Source: a gamma proteobacterium symbiont of Stewartia floridana (lineage in GTDB: Bacteria; Pseudomonadota; Gammaproteobacteria; Chromatiales; Chromatiaceae). Taken from it: DNA of 64,000 bases. Both the position numbers and the translations under genes were made by a program. Under the pieces are notes generated by a model, which saw only the letters and a program-made list of their open reading frames with translations, was not told the DNA's origin and searched no databases. Each line of letters begins with the position of its first letter. Within the stretch, counting starts at the first letter, position 1. Location of the stretch: contig NAUB01000023.1 of assembly GCA_003676145.1 (NCBI GenBank), positions 186,001 through 250,000 of the forward strand, in the 5' to 3' direction. Shown here piece after piece: positions 51,595-63,622 of this stretch.

Positions 51595-52083
51595 TTAATT
51601 GACGGTTTGTGACTGCCCCGGCATGCCAAATTGCAACATATCTTCCTGACTGGCATCCCTGACCTGGAGAATTTTTAATTTTACCTGCAGCGTTTTACCT
51701 GCCAACGGATGATTACCATCGACGGTCAGCCTATCGCCTTCGATTTTGGTCACATAGAAACTTCTGACCTCCCCGGCTTCATTCTGCATCTGAACCTCTG
51801 CGCCAAGCTGGCGAAGTTCGACAGGCACATTTTCGATGTTGTCGGTAATGACTAAATCGGGATTGTAGTCACCAAAACCGTTCTCCGCCGGGATGGTCAT
51901 GGTCACCTCTTCACCCTGAGCCTTGCCGAGTACAGCCTGGTCCATACCACCAATCAATTCGGTCTCGCCACCATGGATGTAACCAACCGGCAGGTCACTC
52001 TGCTCAAGCACATTGCCATCCATATCCTGGATCATGTAGCTAAGCGATACGAATTTACCGGGTTTGACGGTCTCTTGGGACAT
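51595..52083 (-). CDS. FKBP-type peptidyl-prolyl isomerase (SlyD/FkpB-like)
   Basis: This 162-residue protein has the SlyD-type FKBP fold with an insert-in-flap domain: SYMIQDMDGNVLEQSDLPVGYIHGGETELIGGMDQAVLGKAQGEEVTMTIPAENGFGDYN, followed by the IF domain and VDGNHPLAGKTLQVKLKILQV. The His/Cys-rich metal-binding tail of E. coli SlyD is absent; the C terminus is short (MLQFGMPGQSQTVN). It therefore acts as a folding helper without the nickel role. It lies between the atp operon end and glmU, on the same strand. Confidence 0.92.
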   Translation of the reverse strand: MSQETVKPGKFVSLSYMIQDMDGNVLEQSDLPVGYIHGGETELIGGMDQAVLGKAQGEEVTMTIPAENGFGDYNPDLVITDNIENVPVELRQLGAEVQMQNEAGEVRSFYVTKIEGDRLTVDGNHPLAGKTLQVKLKILQVRDASQEDMLQFGMPGQSQTVN

Positions 52084-52137
52084 CAGGGATAGGGTAGTGG
52101 GTCTGGCTATCCAGACCCACTATAACAAGGAGGGGAA

Positions 52138-52566
52138 TTAACCGCGCTTACCTTTGCGAATACGTTCTATAGCGCGTAACTGGGCAACCGCCTCGGCAAG
52201 TTCCGACTGGGCTTTTGCGTATTCAAACTCAGCACTGCGATCAGCCATTGCCTCTTCGGCGCGTCGCTTGGCTTCCTGGGCTGCGGCTTCATCAAGATCG
52301 GCAGCACGGATCGCAGTATCTGCAAGCACAGTCACCACGTGAGGCTGAATTTCAAGAATGCCTCCTGAGACATAGAAGTGCTGCATATCCTTACCGCTGC
52401 CAGTATCGACCCGGACTTCACCCGGCTTGAGCTGAGTGACCAGGGGGGTATGACGGGGTGCGATACCCACCTCACCCATGACAGCCGGAGCATAGACCAT
52501 TTCAGCTACACCGCTGAAGATCTCGCCCTCCGCACTGACGATGTCCACATGAATGGTCATGGCCAT
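52138..52566 (-). CDS. atpC: ATP synthase F1 epsilon subunit
   Basis: This 142-residue central-stalk subunit has an N-terminal beta sandwich ([49 protein letters not shown]) and two C-terminal helices ([17 protein letters not shown]...). It regulates ATPase activity. It is the last gene of the atpIBEFHAGDC operon, 18 bp after atpD. Confidence 0.97.
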   Translation of the reverse strand: MAMTIHVDIVSAEGEIFSGVAEMVYAPAVMGEVGIAPRHTPLVTQLKPGEVRVDTGSGKDMQHFYVSGGILEIQPHVVTVLADTAIRAADLDEAAAQEAKRRAEEAMADRSAEFEYAKAQSELAEAVAQLRAIERIRKGKRG

Positions 52567-52584
52567 CTTAAATCTCCCGGGCTA

Positions 52585-54018
<1,434 letters not shown>

Positions 54019-54024
54019 TCAGTA

Positions 54025-54139
54025 GGCCCATCTCTTTGGGCCATCTGAGTGGTTACACCCCAGCTTTTGGGGTTTCCAAAGGGGAGCAGTCTCACTCTCC
54101 CCTTTGGTCAGCCCTAAAAATCGCACTTTTTAGGGCTGA
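54025..54139 (-). repeat. Array of four hairpins between atpG and atpD
   Basis: Four perfect inverted repeats follow one another: GGCCCA/TGGGCC (54025-54042), ACCCCA/TGGGGT (54057-54073), CCAAAGGGGAG/CTCCCCTTTGG (54076-54107) and TCAGCCCTAAAAA/TTTTTAGGGCTGA (54108-54139). Stems are 6, 6, 11 and 13 bp. They fill a 221-bp gap inside the atp operon. Confidence 0.85.
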
Positions 54140-54182
54140 TCTGAATAGCTACAAAAACAAAATTCTGTTACTGATCCTGCCA

Positions 54183-55043
54183 TCAAACGGCGGCTGCACC
54201 ACCCACGATCTCGGAGATCTCCTGGGTAATCGCGGCCTGACGGGCCTTGTTGTAGATCAGCTGCAATTCGTCAATCAGGTTCTTCGCATTGTCGGATGCG
54301 GACTTCATCGCAACCATTCGTGCCGACTGCTCACAGGCGCCATTCTCAACCACTGCCTGATAGACCAGAGACTCGACATATCGACCCAACAGGTTGTCGA
54401 GAACCTCCTTCGAATCAGGCTCGTAGATGTAGTCCCAGTGATGCTTAAGGTCCTCTTCCATGGTCGATGGAATGGGTACCAGCTGCTCAAAGGTGGGACT
54501 CTGCGTCATTGTGTTGACGAAGTTGTTGTAGGCGATGTAGATACGGTCGATCTTACCTTCTGCATAGGCATCCAGCATGACCTTCACGGTACCGATCAGA
54601 TCCTCGATGTGCGGCATGTCACCCAGGTGTGTTGCCTGACTGACGATGTTGCCACCGAAACGCCCGAAGAAACCCAATGCCTTGTTACCGATGGTGCAGA
54701 ATTCAACCTCGGTACCGGCATCCCGGTGTTCCTTCAACTCTTTGACCAGCTTACGGAACAGGTTGTTGTTCAGACCGCCGCACAGACCCCGGTCTGATGA
54801 GACGATGATGTAGCCAACCCGTTTCACTTCACGTTCAATCATGAACGTGTGCTTGTATTCCGGATGAGCATGAAAAAGGTGACCGATTACTTTGCGCATC
54901 TTTTCAGCATAGGGACGCGTCGCCGCCATGCGGTTCTGCGCCTTACGCATCTTGGAAGCGGCGACCATCTCCATAGCCTTGGTGATCTTGCTCGTATTCT
55001 TGATACTGCCGATCTGTGTCCGGATCTCTTTTGCACCCGCCAT
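54183..55043 (-). CDS. atpG: ATP synthase F1 gamma subunit
   Basis: This 286-residue rotor-shaft subunit has the conserved N terminus [35 protein letters not shown] and C-terminal [37 protein letters not shown]. It couples proton-driven rotation to catalysis. It lies between atpA and atpD; the following intergenic region holds the hairpin array. Identity is secure. Confidence 0.97.
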   Translation of the reverse strand: MAGAKEIRTQIGSIKNTSKITKAMEMVAASKMRKAQNRMAATRPYAEKMRKVIGHLFHAHPEYKHTFMIEREVKRVGYIIVSSDRGLCGGLNNNLFRKLVKELKEHRDAGTEVEFCTIGNKALGFFGRFGGNIVSQATHLGDMPHIEDLIGTVKVMLDAYAEGKIDRIYIAYNNFVNTMTQSPTFEQLVPIPSTMEEDLKHHWDYIYEPDSKEVLDNLLGRYVESLVYQAVVENGACEQSARMVAMKSASDNAKNLIDELQLIYNKARQAAITQEISEIVGGAAAV

Positions 55044-55075
55044 TGCTTAAACCCTATTTCGTGATTGCCCGACGT

Positions 55076-56617
55076 TTACCAAGTGTGGTTGGCCTTGAAG
55101 TCTTTCAGAGCATCGTGAAGGGCTTGCTCGATCTCGGCGTTGTAGTCGCCGGACTCATCGATCTTGTCCATCAGCTCTTTCTGGTTACTCTTCATATAGC
55201 CCTGAAGCGATGATTCGAAGTCCACAACTTTGTTCGCATCAACGTCATCCAGGTAGCCTTCGTTGGCGGCAAACAGTGAGACACCCATGCCGGCTACGGA
55301 GAGGGGTGAATATTGCGCCTGCTTCATCAACTCGGTTACACGCTCACCACGTTCCAGCTGCTTACGGGTCGCTTCGTCAAGATCGGAAGCAAACTGAGAG
55401 AAAGCCGCCAGCTCACGATACTGGGCCAGCGCCAGACGAACACCGCCACCCAGCTTCTTGATGATCTTGGTCTGAGCAGAGCCACCCACACGGGATACAG
55501 AGAGACCCGCGTTGATCGCAGGACGAATACCCGCGTTGAACAGATCCGCTTCAAGGAAGATCTGACCGTCGGTGATCGAGATTACGTTGGTTGGTACGAA
55601 TGCGGATACGTCACCAGCCTGGGTTTCGATGATCGGCAGCGCGGTCAGTGAACCGGTCTGTCCTTTCACCTTACCGCCGGTGTTCTTCTCCACATAGGCG
55701 GCGTTGACTCGCGCCGCACGCTCCAGCAGACGGGAGTGCAGATAGAAAACGTCACCAGGATAGGCTTCACGACCTGGCGGACGACGCAGCAACAGGGATA
55801 CCTGACGATAGGCCCAGGCCTGTTTGGTCAGATCGTCATAGATGATCAGTGCATCTTCACCCTTGTCGCGGAAGTATTCACCCATGGTGCAACCGGAGTA
55901 GGGGGCGATGAACTGCATCGCTGCAGAGTCTGCCGCCGGGGCTGCCACGATGATGGTGTGGTCCATGGCGCCATGCTCTTCGAGCTTGCGCACTACCTGG
56001 GCGATGGTTGAGTTCTTCTGGCCAACCGCCACGTAGATACATTTTACGCCGGTGCCCTTCTGATTGATGATCGCATCGATGGCTACCGCAGACTTACCGG
56101 TCTGACGGTCACCGATGATCAACTCACGCTGACCTCGACCGATCGGCACCATGGCGTCGATCGCCTTGATACCGGTCTGTACCGGCTGGTCAACCGACTT
56201 ACGTTCGATAACGCCAGGGGCTACCTTCTCAATAGGTGAGGACTCATCGGCTTTGATATCGCCTTTGCCGTCCATGGGGTTACCCAGGGAGTCGACAACA
56301 CGTCCCAGCAAACCTTCACCAACCGGGACTTCCAGAACGCGACCGGTACATTTTACTGCATCGCCTTCACTCAGGTGCTTGTAGTCACCCAGCACCACGG
56401 CGCCGACTGAGTCGCGCTCAAGGTTAAGCGCCAGACCGTAAGTGTTACCCGGGAACTCCAACATCTCGTAAGACATGACATCTTCGAGACCGTGGATGCG
56501 GGCAATACCATCAGTCAGGCTGATGATCGTACCCTCGTTACGGGCTTCGGTTTTAAGATCGAATTTTTCGATCTTGCTTTTGATCAGTTCGCTGATCTCG
56601 GATGGATTGAGTTGCAT
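55076..56617 (-). CDS. atpA: ATP synthase F1 alpha subunit
   Basis: This 513-residue subunit starts at the ATG at 56617 ([20 protein letters not shown]), 14 bases after atpH; an upstream extension overlaps atpH and is rejected. It contains [19 protein letters not shown] (P-loop) and the alpha signature [17 protein letters not shown]. It binds nucleotide non-catalytically and contacts delta. Identity is secure. Confidence 0.98.
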   Translation of the reverse strand: MQLNPSEISELIKSKIEKFDLKTEARNEGTIISLTDGIARIHGLEDVMSYEMLEFPGNTYGLALNLERDSVGAVVLGDYKHLSEGDAVKCTGRVLEVPVGEGLLGRVVDSLGNPMDGKGDIKADESSPIEKVAPGVIERKSVDQPVQTGIKAIDAMVPIGRGQRELIIGDRQTGKSAVAIDAIINQKGTGVKCIYVAVGQKNSTIAQVVRKLEEHGAMDHTIIVAAPAADSAAMQFIAPYSGCTMGEYFRDKGEDALIIYDDLTKQAWAYRQVSLLLRRPPGREAYPGDVFYLHSRLLERAARVNAAYVEKNTGGKVKGQTGSLTALPIIETQAGDVSAFVPTNVISITDGQIFLEADLFNAGIRPAINAGLSVSRVGGSAQTKIIKKLGGGVRLALAQYRELAAFSQFASDLDEATRKQLERGERVTELMKQAQYSPLSVAGMGVSLFAANEGYLDDVDANKVVDFESSLQGYMKSNQKELMDKIDESGDYNAEIEQALHDALKDFKANHTW

Positions 56618-56630
56618 GATGGCTTCTCGC

Positions 56631-57170
56631 TTAGATTCCCAATTCGTTAGCCAGTTGCTGAAGTTGACCACGGACGGAGCCGTCGATCACCATATCCCCG
56701 GCGCGGATGTGAACACCACCGATCAGGTCGGTGTCCTTGTCGCTGGTGATGGTGATATCGCGTCCCAACTTGGCCTTCAAGGCATCGGCAATAAGTTTTT
56801 CCTGCGCGGGCTTGAGTGCATAAGCAGTGGTGACGTGGACATTCATCACCTTCTCTTTTTCCGCTTTGAGCTCAGCAAAGAGTGCATTGATCTCGGGTAG
56901 CACCTGAAGACGGCGGTTCTGAACCAGCACACGGATCAGATTACTGCCTTCCTCGGTTACCCGGCCGCCGGCAATTTCCAGCAGCAGCTCAGTCAATGCC
57001 GGCTGATCGATCAGTGGGTTGCCGACAACTTTGGCAACCGCTTCATCCTCTACGACAGAGGATAGAAAGGTCAGCATCTCATGCCACAGCTCGAGCTTGC
57101 CCTGCTCATCGGCATGAGCAAACACGGCTTCCGCGTAGGGGCGGGCGATTGTGGTAGCTTCACCGGCCAT
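56631..57170 (-). CDS. atpH: ATP synthase F1 delta subunit
   Basis: This 179-residue peripheral-stalk subunit links F1 to the b dimer. [21 protein letters not shown] near the N terminus and C-terminal [30 protein letters not shown] are characteristic. It lies between atpF and atpA in the expected order. Identity is secure. Confidence 0.95.
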   Translation of the reverse strand: MAGEATTIARPYAEAVFAHADEQGKLELWHEMLTFLSSVVEDEAVAKVVGNPLIDQPALTELLLEIAGGRVTEEGSNLIRVLVQNRRLQVLPEINALFAELKAEKEKVMNVHVTTAYALKPAQEKLIADALKAKLGRDITITSDKDTDLIGGVHIRAGDMVIDGSVRGQLQQLANELGI

Positions 57171-57179
57171 AGTTCTGCC

Positions 57180-57650
57180 CTAAATCTCTTTGGCCAAGGC
57201 CGTAACGATGTCCTGATGTGCGTCGGCGCTGATCTCTTTCTTGAGAATCTTTTCAGCACCGGCCACAGCAAGCATTCCGACCTTTTCACGCAGCTGTTCA
57301 CGTGCGCGGTTGGCTTCCTGCTCGATTTCAGACTGTGCGGCGGTGAGGATACGGTCGCCTTCTACGCGAGCTGTATCCTTGGACTCATCGACGATTTCGG
57401 CTGCGCGCTTTTGAGCCTGGGCTACGATCTCCGCAGCCTGTGCCTTGGCTTCATGCAGCACATCCTTGGCCCGCTCCTTGGCAAGCTCCTGCTCGTGCTG
57501 GCCTCGCTCGGCTGCTGCCAGTCCGTCGGCTATCTCCTTTTTACGGGTTTCCAGCGCTCCCATGATCGGGGTCCAGACATACTTCATGGTGAACCACACG
57601 AACACCGCGAAAGAGAGCAGCTGACCTATAAGAGTCAGATTGATGTTCAT
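57180..57650 (-). CDS. atpF: ATP synthase F0 b subunit
   Basis: This 156-residue subunit has an N-terminal membrane helix (INLTLIGQLLSFAVFVWFTMKYVW) and a long charged coiled coil that forms the peripheral stalk. The length and sequence match gammaproteobacterial AtpF. It lies between atpE and atpH. Confidence 0.96.
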   Translation of the reverse strand: MNINLTLIGQLLSFAVFVWFTMKYVWTPIMGALETRKKEIADGLAAAERGQHEQELAKERAKDVLHEAKAQAAEIVAQAQKRAAEIVDESKDTARVEGDRILTAAQSEIEQEANRAREQLREKVGMLAVAGAEKILKKEISADAHQDIVTALAKEI

Positions 57651-57702
57651 CCCGGAATTACCTCTCGTTGGACGAGATGAGAGAGAGTTCGCTCAAAGCT
57701 TA

Positions 57703-57963
<261 letters not shown>

Positions 57964-57976
57964 TTAAGAAAAAAGA

Positions 57977-59229
<1,253 letters not shown>

Positions 59230-59277
59230 GCCGGTTTCCCGGAACCCCTATACGAGCCTATCCAGCAAGGAGGGAGG

Positions 59278-59306
59278 AGTATAAGGGGTCTGGAATATAA
59301 GGTCAA
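59278..59306 (-). promoter_or_regulatory. Sigma-70 promoter of the atp operon
   Basis: The minus strand has TTGACC (59306-59301), a 17-base spacer and TATACT (59283-59278). The predicted start is about 40 bases before the atpI ATG. Spacing is optimal and each hexamer has one mismatch. Confidence 0.75.
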
Positions 59307-59412
59307 AGGATAGATACATAAATTTTTTAATAGACAATATCTATAAATGGCTATTTTTTGCTTTTGAACGCTGCTTTTTGGTTTAAAACAGCAGCTTACG
59401 GATAGTGTTCAT

Positions 59413-59463
59413 GATCGACCACCCCGCGAGCCGGGTTGCGCGCCTCAGAGGTGGTGATCGATC
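59413..59463. terminator. Long imperfect hairpin between the bufferin operon and atpI
   Basis: GATCGACCACC and GGTGGTGATCGATC pair with a small bulge around a GC-rich loop. It lies about 20 bases beyond the stop of the DoxX gene and may end the bufferin operon transcript. It has no T-run. Confidence 0.4.
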
Positions 59464-59479
59464 TTCAGTCAGACAATTC

Positions 59480-59920
59480 CTAACGGCGCCAGAATAACCG
59501 GTCGAGTGACACCTGGCCAGCGCCGTGACGGATCAGATAGAGCAGTGCGATGGCCCACCACATGTGTACGTTCCAGGCATCCGGATAGACGAACAGCTGA
59601 ATCACGGCGGTCATACCCAGCAGGGAGAGGGCGGCGAAGCGGGTGAACAGTCCGAATACCAACAGGATGGGAAACAGATGCTCCGCATAGGTCGCCAGGT
59701 GGGCGGCAATCTCATGGGGGATCAGTGGGACCTTGTACTCATGCTCAAACAGGAAGTAGGTCGATTGGGAGATATCGAGAAAGCCCGATACCTTGGTACG
59801 GCCAGAGCTCCAGAATGTATAGGCGACAGCACCCCGGGCAAGCAGGGCGATCAGCCAGTCGGGAACCAGTTTTGCAATCAAGTCGAAAAGAGAGATCAGG
59901 CCGTTAACTATTGTATTCAT
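59480..59920 (-). CDS. bufD: DoxX-family membrane protein of the bufferin operon (BufD-like)
   Basis: This 146-residue protein has four transmembrane helices and the DoxX-type start LLARGAVAYTFWSSGRTKV, then LATYAEHLFPILLVFGLFTRFAAL. DoxX-like proteins are the fourth gene of bufferin (bufABCD) operons. Function is not established; a role in membrane association or export of the bufferin is a guess. It lies about 140 bp after bufC on the same strand, a larger gap than between the other three genes, so a separate promoter is possible. Confidence 0.82.
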   Translation of the reverse strand: MNTIVNGLISLFDLIAKLVPDWLIALLARGAVAYTFWSSGRTKVSGFLDISQSTYFLFEHEYKVPLIPHEIAAHLATYAEHLFPILLVFGLFTRFAALSLLGMTAVIQLFVYPDAWNVHMWWAIALLYLIRHGAGQVSLDRLFWRR

Positions 59921-60061
59921 AATGTCACTAGTTGGTATCGTTATTGATTAGGGAACCTCAGAAGAGACCTCCTGACGCAGAAGGCGGTTCTTCATCGGCT
60001 CGACACGCCCGTCATCGCGGGATTGGGATCGTCGCTTCGATCCGGGTTTGCAGCGTTGTGC

Positions 60062-60826
60062 TCACATGGCACAAAACGTCCCATCAAACAGATGACGGGA
60101 GAAAAACCGGCCCAAATCGAATTGCGGATCCGTTTGGCTCGTCGCTTCGAAGGCCTCACCGATGGTTGCCGAGGCAAGCAGCCTTTCGACGAACTCGAAT
60201 TCACCCGGGGTGACAACTCTTACCTGAACCTCGTTGTCCGGCCTCACGACGATCAACCGGCAGGCTCCCTCATCCAGCGAGATCAGCTCATCCTGATCAT
60301 CGGACTGATTGACAGACCAGATCCGATGGACGGGAAAATCGGAGGCCAGTAGCTGCAACGAAGGGTGGAGACGAAGCTGAAGCCCGGCAAACGCCTCTTC
60401 AGACAGATTCTGCAGTTGATCCGGCTGCAGTGGGTGTGCATCCGCCGCGTGATAGGCTGCAGTCCAGGCAAACTCCAGACGGGCCACATCACTCAGGTAG
60501 GGCAACTCCGACAGCTCGGGTATGGCCTGCAAAAAGTCGGCGAACAGGTCACCATACAACAGCAGGGTGCGATCCCTGGGGGGGTGTTGCCGCACATAAG
60601 CGGTTGCCAGCATACGAAAGGCTTTTTCTCCCACCAGCCGTTTCACTACCGGGAACATGTCCGCCAGCGCATCCCCATTCAGCACGATGAAGTTATTCCG
60701 GTAGACCTGGAATCTCTGCAGTGCCAGATCGTCATCCTGCACCATCGCCAACAGAGCGCCATCCGGCGCCTCGGCGGTTCTCAATGCATCACAAAAGCTC
60801 TTTTGCAGCTCAGCCAGTAACGACAT
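60062..60826 (-). CDS. bufC: BufC/HvfC-family bufferin maturation partner (DUF2063)
   Basis: This 254-residue protein has the DUF2063/HvfC N-terminal domain (LLAELQKSFCDALRTAEAPDG, LQRFQVYRNNFIVLNGDALADMFPVVKRLVGEKAFRMLATAYVRQHPPRDRTLLLYGDLFADFLQAIPELSELPYLSDVARLEFAWTAAYHA). This domain is the usual partner of MNIO (DUF692) enzymes and probably presents the precursor peptide to BufB. The family is also annotated as putative DNA-binding, which is probably misleading here. The start overlaps the end of bufB by 17 bases, showing translational coupling. Confidence 0.9.
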   Translation of the reverse strand: MSLLAELQKSFCDALRTAEAPDGALLAMVQDDDLALQRFQVYRNNFIVLNGDALADMFPVVKRLVGEKAFRMLATAYVRQHPPRDRTLLLYGDLFADFLQAIPELSELPYLSDVARLEFAWTAAYHAADAHPLQPDQLQNLSEEAFAGLQLRLHPSLQLLASDFPVHRIWSVNQSDDQDELISLDEGACRLIVVRPDNEVQVRVVTPGEFEFVERLLASATIGEAFEATSQTDPQFDLGRFFSRHLFDGTFCAM

Positions 60827-61700
60827 TTCTGACCTCCGTTTCAGCCACGCCGTCCATCAGACTCTGCGCGGCAGAGACCTCCTCCAGCAGTTGAGGAAAT
60901 TCGGGAATGTTACTGTCCCACTCGATCAGGGTTGGCGCCAATCCGAACTGGGAGATGAACTGCTGATAGAGACTCCACACCTCGGAACAGACCGGTGAAC
61001 CGTGATCGTCGATCCTCAAGGTGCGGCCTTCGACCTGCTGCACCGAATGTCCCGACAGGTGAATCTCCCCGATCAGCGAAATCGGTATCTCCGACAGATA
61101 GTCTTCGATGTTCCAGCCATGATTGGTACAGGAGACAAACACATTGTTTACATCTACCAGCAGACCGGCACCACTGCGCTTTGCCGCCTCCACATAGAAG
61201 ACCTGCTCAGGCATCTCACTGGCCTTGAACTGCAGATAGCTGGAGGGATTTTCGATCAGTATCTGCCTCTGCAGGTGATCTTGTACCTGGTCGATGTGTT
61301 CCACCATGACCTGCAGACTCTCCTCCGTATAGACCAGAGGCATCAGATCGTGGGTATACCATTCGTAACCATGGCTCCAGGAGAGATGCTCTGAAACCAG
61401 GCCCGGTTCGAACCTGTCCACCAGGTGCTTCAACTGCTGCAGATGTTGCCTGTCCAAAGGCAGGTGACTGCCGAGGGAGGTACCGACACTGTGCAGCGAG
61501 ATGGGATAGTCCTGGCGTATCTTTTCAAGATAGCGCAAGGGTGGCCCACCCCGGCCCATATAGTTTTCGGGATGAATCTCAAACCAGCCGATATCCGGCT
61601 GATCCTCGATTACGGATTGATAGTGCTGCGGCTTCAAACCTGCCCCGGCCCTGATTGGAACCGGGGTGGGTTTTCTGCCGGACTTGTGGATCGTTTCCAT
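60810..61700 (-). CDS. bufB: BufB-like multinuclear non-haem iron oxidase (MNIO, DUF692)
   Basis: This 296-residue TIM-barrel protein belongs to the DUF692/MNIO family, which oxidises Cys residues of ribosomally made peptides. The His/Asp/Glu metal ligand blocks are all visible: WFEIHPENYM, SLHSVGTSLGS, SEHLSWS, LIENPSSYL, LLVDVNNVFVSCTNHG, EIHLSGH, DDHGSPV and LIEWDSNIP. In characterised bufferin systems BufB converts Cys residues to thiooxazoles that bind copper. It lies 20 bp after bufA. Chemistry on this precursor is inferred. Confidence 0.93.
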   Translation of the reverse strand: METIHKSGRKPTPVPIRAGAGLKPQHYQSVIEDQPDIGWFEIHPENYMGRGGPPLRYLEKIRQDYPISLHSVGTSLGSHLPLDRQHLQQLKHLVDRFEPGLVSEHLSWSHGYEWYTHDLMPLVYTEESLQVMVEHIDQVQDHLQRQILIENPSSYLQFKASEMPEQVFYVEAAKRSGAGLLVDVNNVFVSCTNHGWNIEDYLSEIPISLIGEIHLSGHSVQQVEGRTLRIDDHGSPVCSEVWSLYQQFISQFGLAPTLIEWDSNIPEFPQLLEEVSAAQSLMDGVAETEVRNVVTG

Positions 61701-61720
61701 ATCAGGTCCAGCAGTTCAGC

Positions 61721-61978
61721 TTATTTTGAAGTCAGGCTGCCACCGACGATCTTTTCACAGGTGCCCTTCAGCACCAGCATCCAGGCATTACCCTGTGCAT
61801 CACTGGTTGAAGTGCCTGCGCAGCTGGTACCCGGACCCGCGGCACAATCGTTTTTACCGGCTTTGGCTACGCCGTAACACTTTTCAGTATCACCCGCGTT
61901 CGCTACACCGACAGGAGAGAGTGCCAAAGCGGTGGTAATTGCGCCGGCGACAAGTGCAGAAGTGTTGGTTTTTTTCAT
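61721..61978 (-). CDS. bufA: Bufferin precursor peptide (BufA1, DUF2282)
   Basis: This 85-residue precursor has a long signal peptide (residues 1-28, ending VANA) and a core with four Cys: C34 in [15 protein letters not shown]45, C53 in GPGTSCAG and C74 in [10 protein letters not shown]. This is the DUF2282 pattern of bufferins, RiPPs that are modified on Cys by BufB/BufC in the cytoplasm and exported through Sec to sequester copper. CGGAGGAGTTAATC gives an excellent ribosome binding site. Copper-related expression is expected from the family; no copper-box was recognised. Confidence 0.92.
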   Translation of the reverse strand: MKKTNTSALVAGAITTALALSPVGVANAGDTEKCYGVAKAGKNDCAAGPGTSCAGTSTSDAQGNAWMLVLKGTCEKIVGGSLTSK

Positions 61979-62204
61979 GATTAACTCCTCCGAGAGAGTA
62001 TTGTTTAAAAATCGATCTTGATGCGATTACCGCATTTCGTTTAATCGAACATGGAGAAAGAACCCCTTGTGTCTGTTATTACGCCTTCAACACTTTTTCG
62101 GATTCACTTTTCCATCTCTTTTTTACAAATCCCTTCGTTTAATTCATCAGTCAGATTGTGGTTAAAGGTAAAACCTCAATCCGACCTTTCAACTAAACGG
62201 CGGT

Positions 62205-62246
62205 AACACAACAGAGTTCTGAGTTCTGCTTGTGTTGTATACAACA
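62205..62246. promoter_or_regulatory. Palindrome cluster upstream of bufA
   Basis: TGTTGTATACAACA (62233-62246) is a perfect 14-bp palindrome. AACACAA (62205-62211) pairs with TTGTGTT (62230-62236), overlapping it. GAGTTCT is repeated between them. The cluster is about 250 bases before the bufA start; regulator binding is speculative. Confidence 0.4.
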
Positions 62247-62568
62247 TAGCATTTGCCGCTCGGATAGATATTAACGAAAGTATCACAGAGAATAGGGGCT
62301 TTATGAGGTGAAAGCCCATTCGACCAGGCTATTAAAGGGAGCGTTTTCGTGATCAGAAAATGGGCTAACGCATTGATAAATTGACAACTCACCCACAGCG
62401 GCTGAGTGCCCCATCAAGCCGTGGCGTGTCAATTCATCAGATTTGCGGTGCGCCATTTTCTAACTTTTCTGTCACGTCACCTGTGGAACGTCGAACAGAC
62501 CACTGATGAACAGAATGGGGATGATGAAGTTGGCTGAACGCCATGGTTTTTGAAACGCTGTAGGCCGG

Positions 62569-62589
62569 CTCAATTGGACAACAATTGAG
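62569..62589. repeat. Perfect 8-bp inverted repeat beyond parB
   Basis: CTCAATTG-GACAA-CAATTGAG lies about 120 bases after the parB stop codon. It has no T-run on either strand. Confidence 0.5.
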
Positions 62590-62706
62590 ATGGAGAACCT
62601 TATTGTCCTCACCGGTGAAGTCTGGCGAGCGGGAAACGCGAATGCAATCGTGAAACGACGAAGCGTGGAGACGAATCGCGGCCGGCTAAGCGACCCTGGT
62701 GGGCGA

Positions 62707-63609
62707 CTATTTTATGTGGTCCAGGATCCCTTCCAACTCATCCAGACTGTTGTAACCGATCACCAGCTTGCCTTTACCCTTGGAACCCTGTTGCAGATCC
62801 ACTTTGGCACCCAGTTTTTCCGACAGGTCGGTGACCAGGCGTTTGATATCCGGATCGACCGGCTGCGCTGCACGCTTGGGTTTGGGGTTTTCAGACTCAC
62901 TCTGCATCCGTCGCACCAGGCGTTCGGTCTCCCGCACCGACAACCCCTGGCTGACCACCTGGTTGGCCGCTCTGGTCTGATCTTCACTCTTCAATCCAAG
63001 CAGGGTACGGGCATGGCCCATCTCGATTCGACGCGATTCGACCAGCCCTTTGACCTCTTCATTGAGCTCCAGCAGACGCAGCAGATTGGTTACCGTGGTA
63101 CGGGATTTACCCACCGCTTTGGCCACTTCCTGATGGGTCAACCCGAATTCATGCAGCAGTCGACTCAGGGCATTCGCCTCTTCCAGTGGATTGAGATCCT
63201 CCCGCTGGATATTCTCGATCAGCCCCATCGCCATGGCGGCCTCTTCGGTGACCTCCTTGATCACCACCGGGATCTCATCCAGACCCGCCTGCTGGGCGGC
63301 ACGCCAGCGTCGTTCGCCGGCAATCAGTTCGTAGCGGTCGTTCTCAACAGCACGAACCACCACCGGCTGTATCACCCCTTGAGCGGCAATCGAATCGGCC
63401 AGCTCACGCAGACTGTCCGGGTCGAATTCACGGCGTGGTTGATAGCGACCCCGTTGAATCAGGTCCACAGGCAGCCGAGCCAGGTTGTCCCGCTTGCTCT
63501 CTTTACCACTGCCGCTATCGGTTGTTGCAACTTCCTCTTCCGTGTCAGCCTGCATGCCTCCCAAAAGGGCATCCAGTCCACGTCCTAATCCTCGTTTCTT
63601 TGCCGCCAT
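62707..63609 (-). CDS. parB: Chromosome-partitioning protein ParB
   Basis: This 300-residue parS-binding CTPase has the N-terminal CTP-binding blocks LPVDLIQRGRYQPRREFD and AGERRWRAAQQAGLDEIPV, the helix-turn-helix THQEVAKAVGKSRTTVTNLLRLLEL and a C-terminal dimerisation domain. It spreads from parS sites near the origin and works with ParA. The start has GAGATAAAGAG upstream. It follows parA with a 13-bp gap. Genes from parAB to atpI are normally adjacent in gammaproteobacteria, but here the bufferin operon intervenes. Confidence 0.96.
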   Translation of the reverse strand: MAAKKRGLGRGLDALLGGMQADTEEEVATTDSGSGKESKRDNLARLPVDLIQRGRYQPRREFDPDSLRELADSIAAQGVIQPVVVRAVENDRYELIAGERRWRAAQQAGLDEIPVVIKEVTEEAAMAMGLIENIQREDLNPLEEANALSRLLHEFGLTHQEVAKAVGKSRTTVTNLLRLLELNEEVKGLVESRRIEMGHARTLLGLKSEDQTRAANQVVSQGLSVRETERLVRRMQSESENPKPKRAAQPVDPDIKRLVTDLSEKLGAKVDLQQGSKGKGKLVIGYNSLDELEGILDHIK

Positions 63610-63622
63610 GTCTCTTTATCTC

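Larger units (their letters stand above)
61979..62706. other. Leader of the bufferin operon and parB downstream region
   Basis: This 728-bp region lies between bufA and parB (both leftward). No gene is supported. It contains a 14-bp palindrome with flanking dyads (62205-62246) and a hairpin CTCAATTG-GACAA-CAATTGAG (62569-62589). I found no parS consensus here or elsewhere in the window. Confidence 0.5.

Noticed and set aside
62590-63588. 332-codon plus-strand frame opposite parB
   Set aside because: It mirrors the parB gene, which has all expected motifs; the antisense frame has no ribosome binding site and no recognisable domain.
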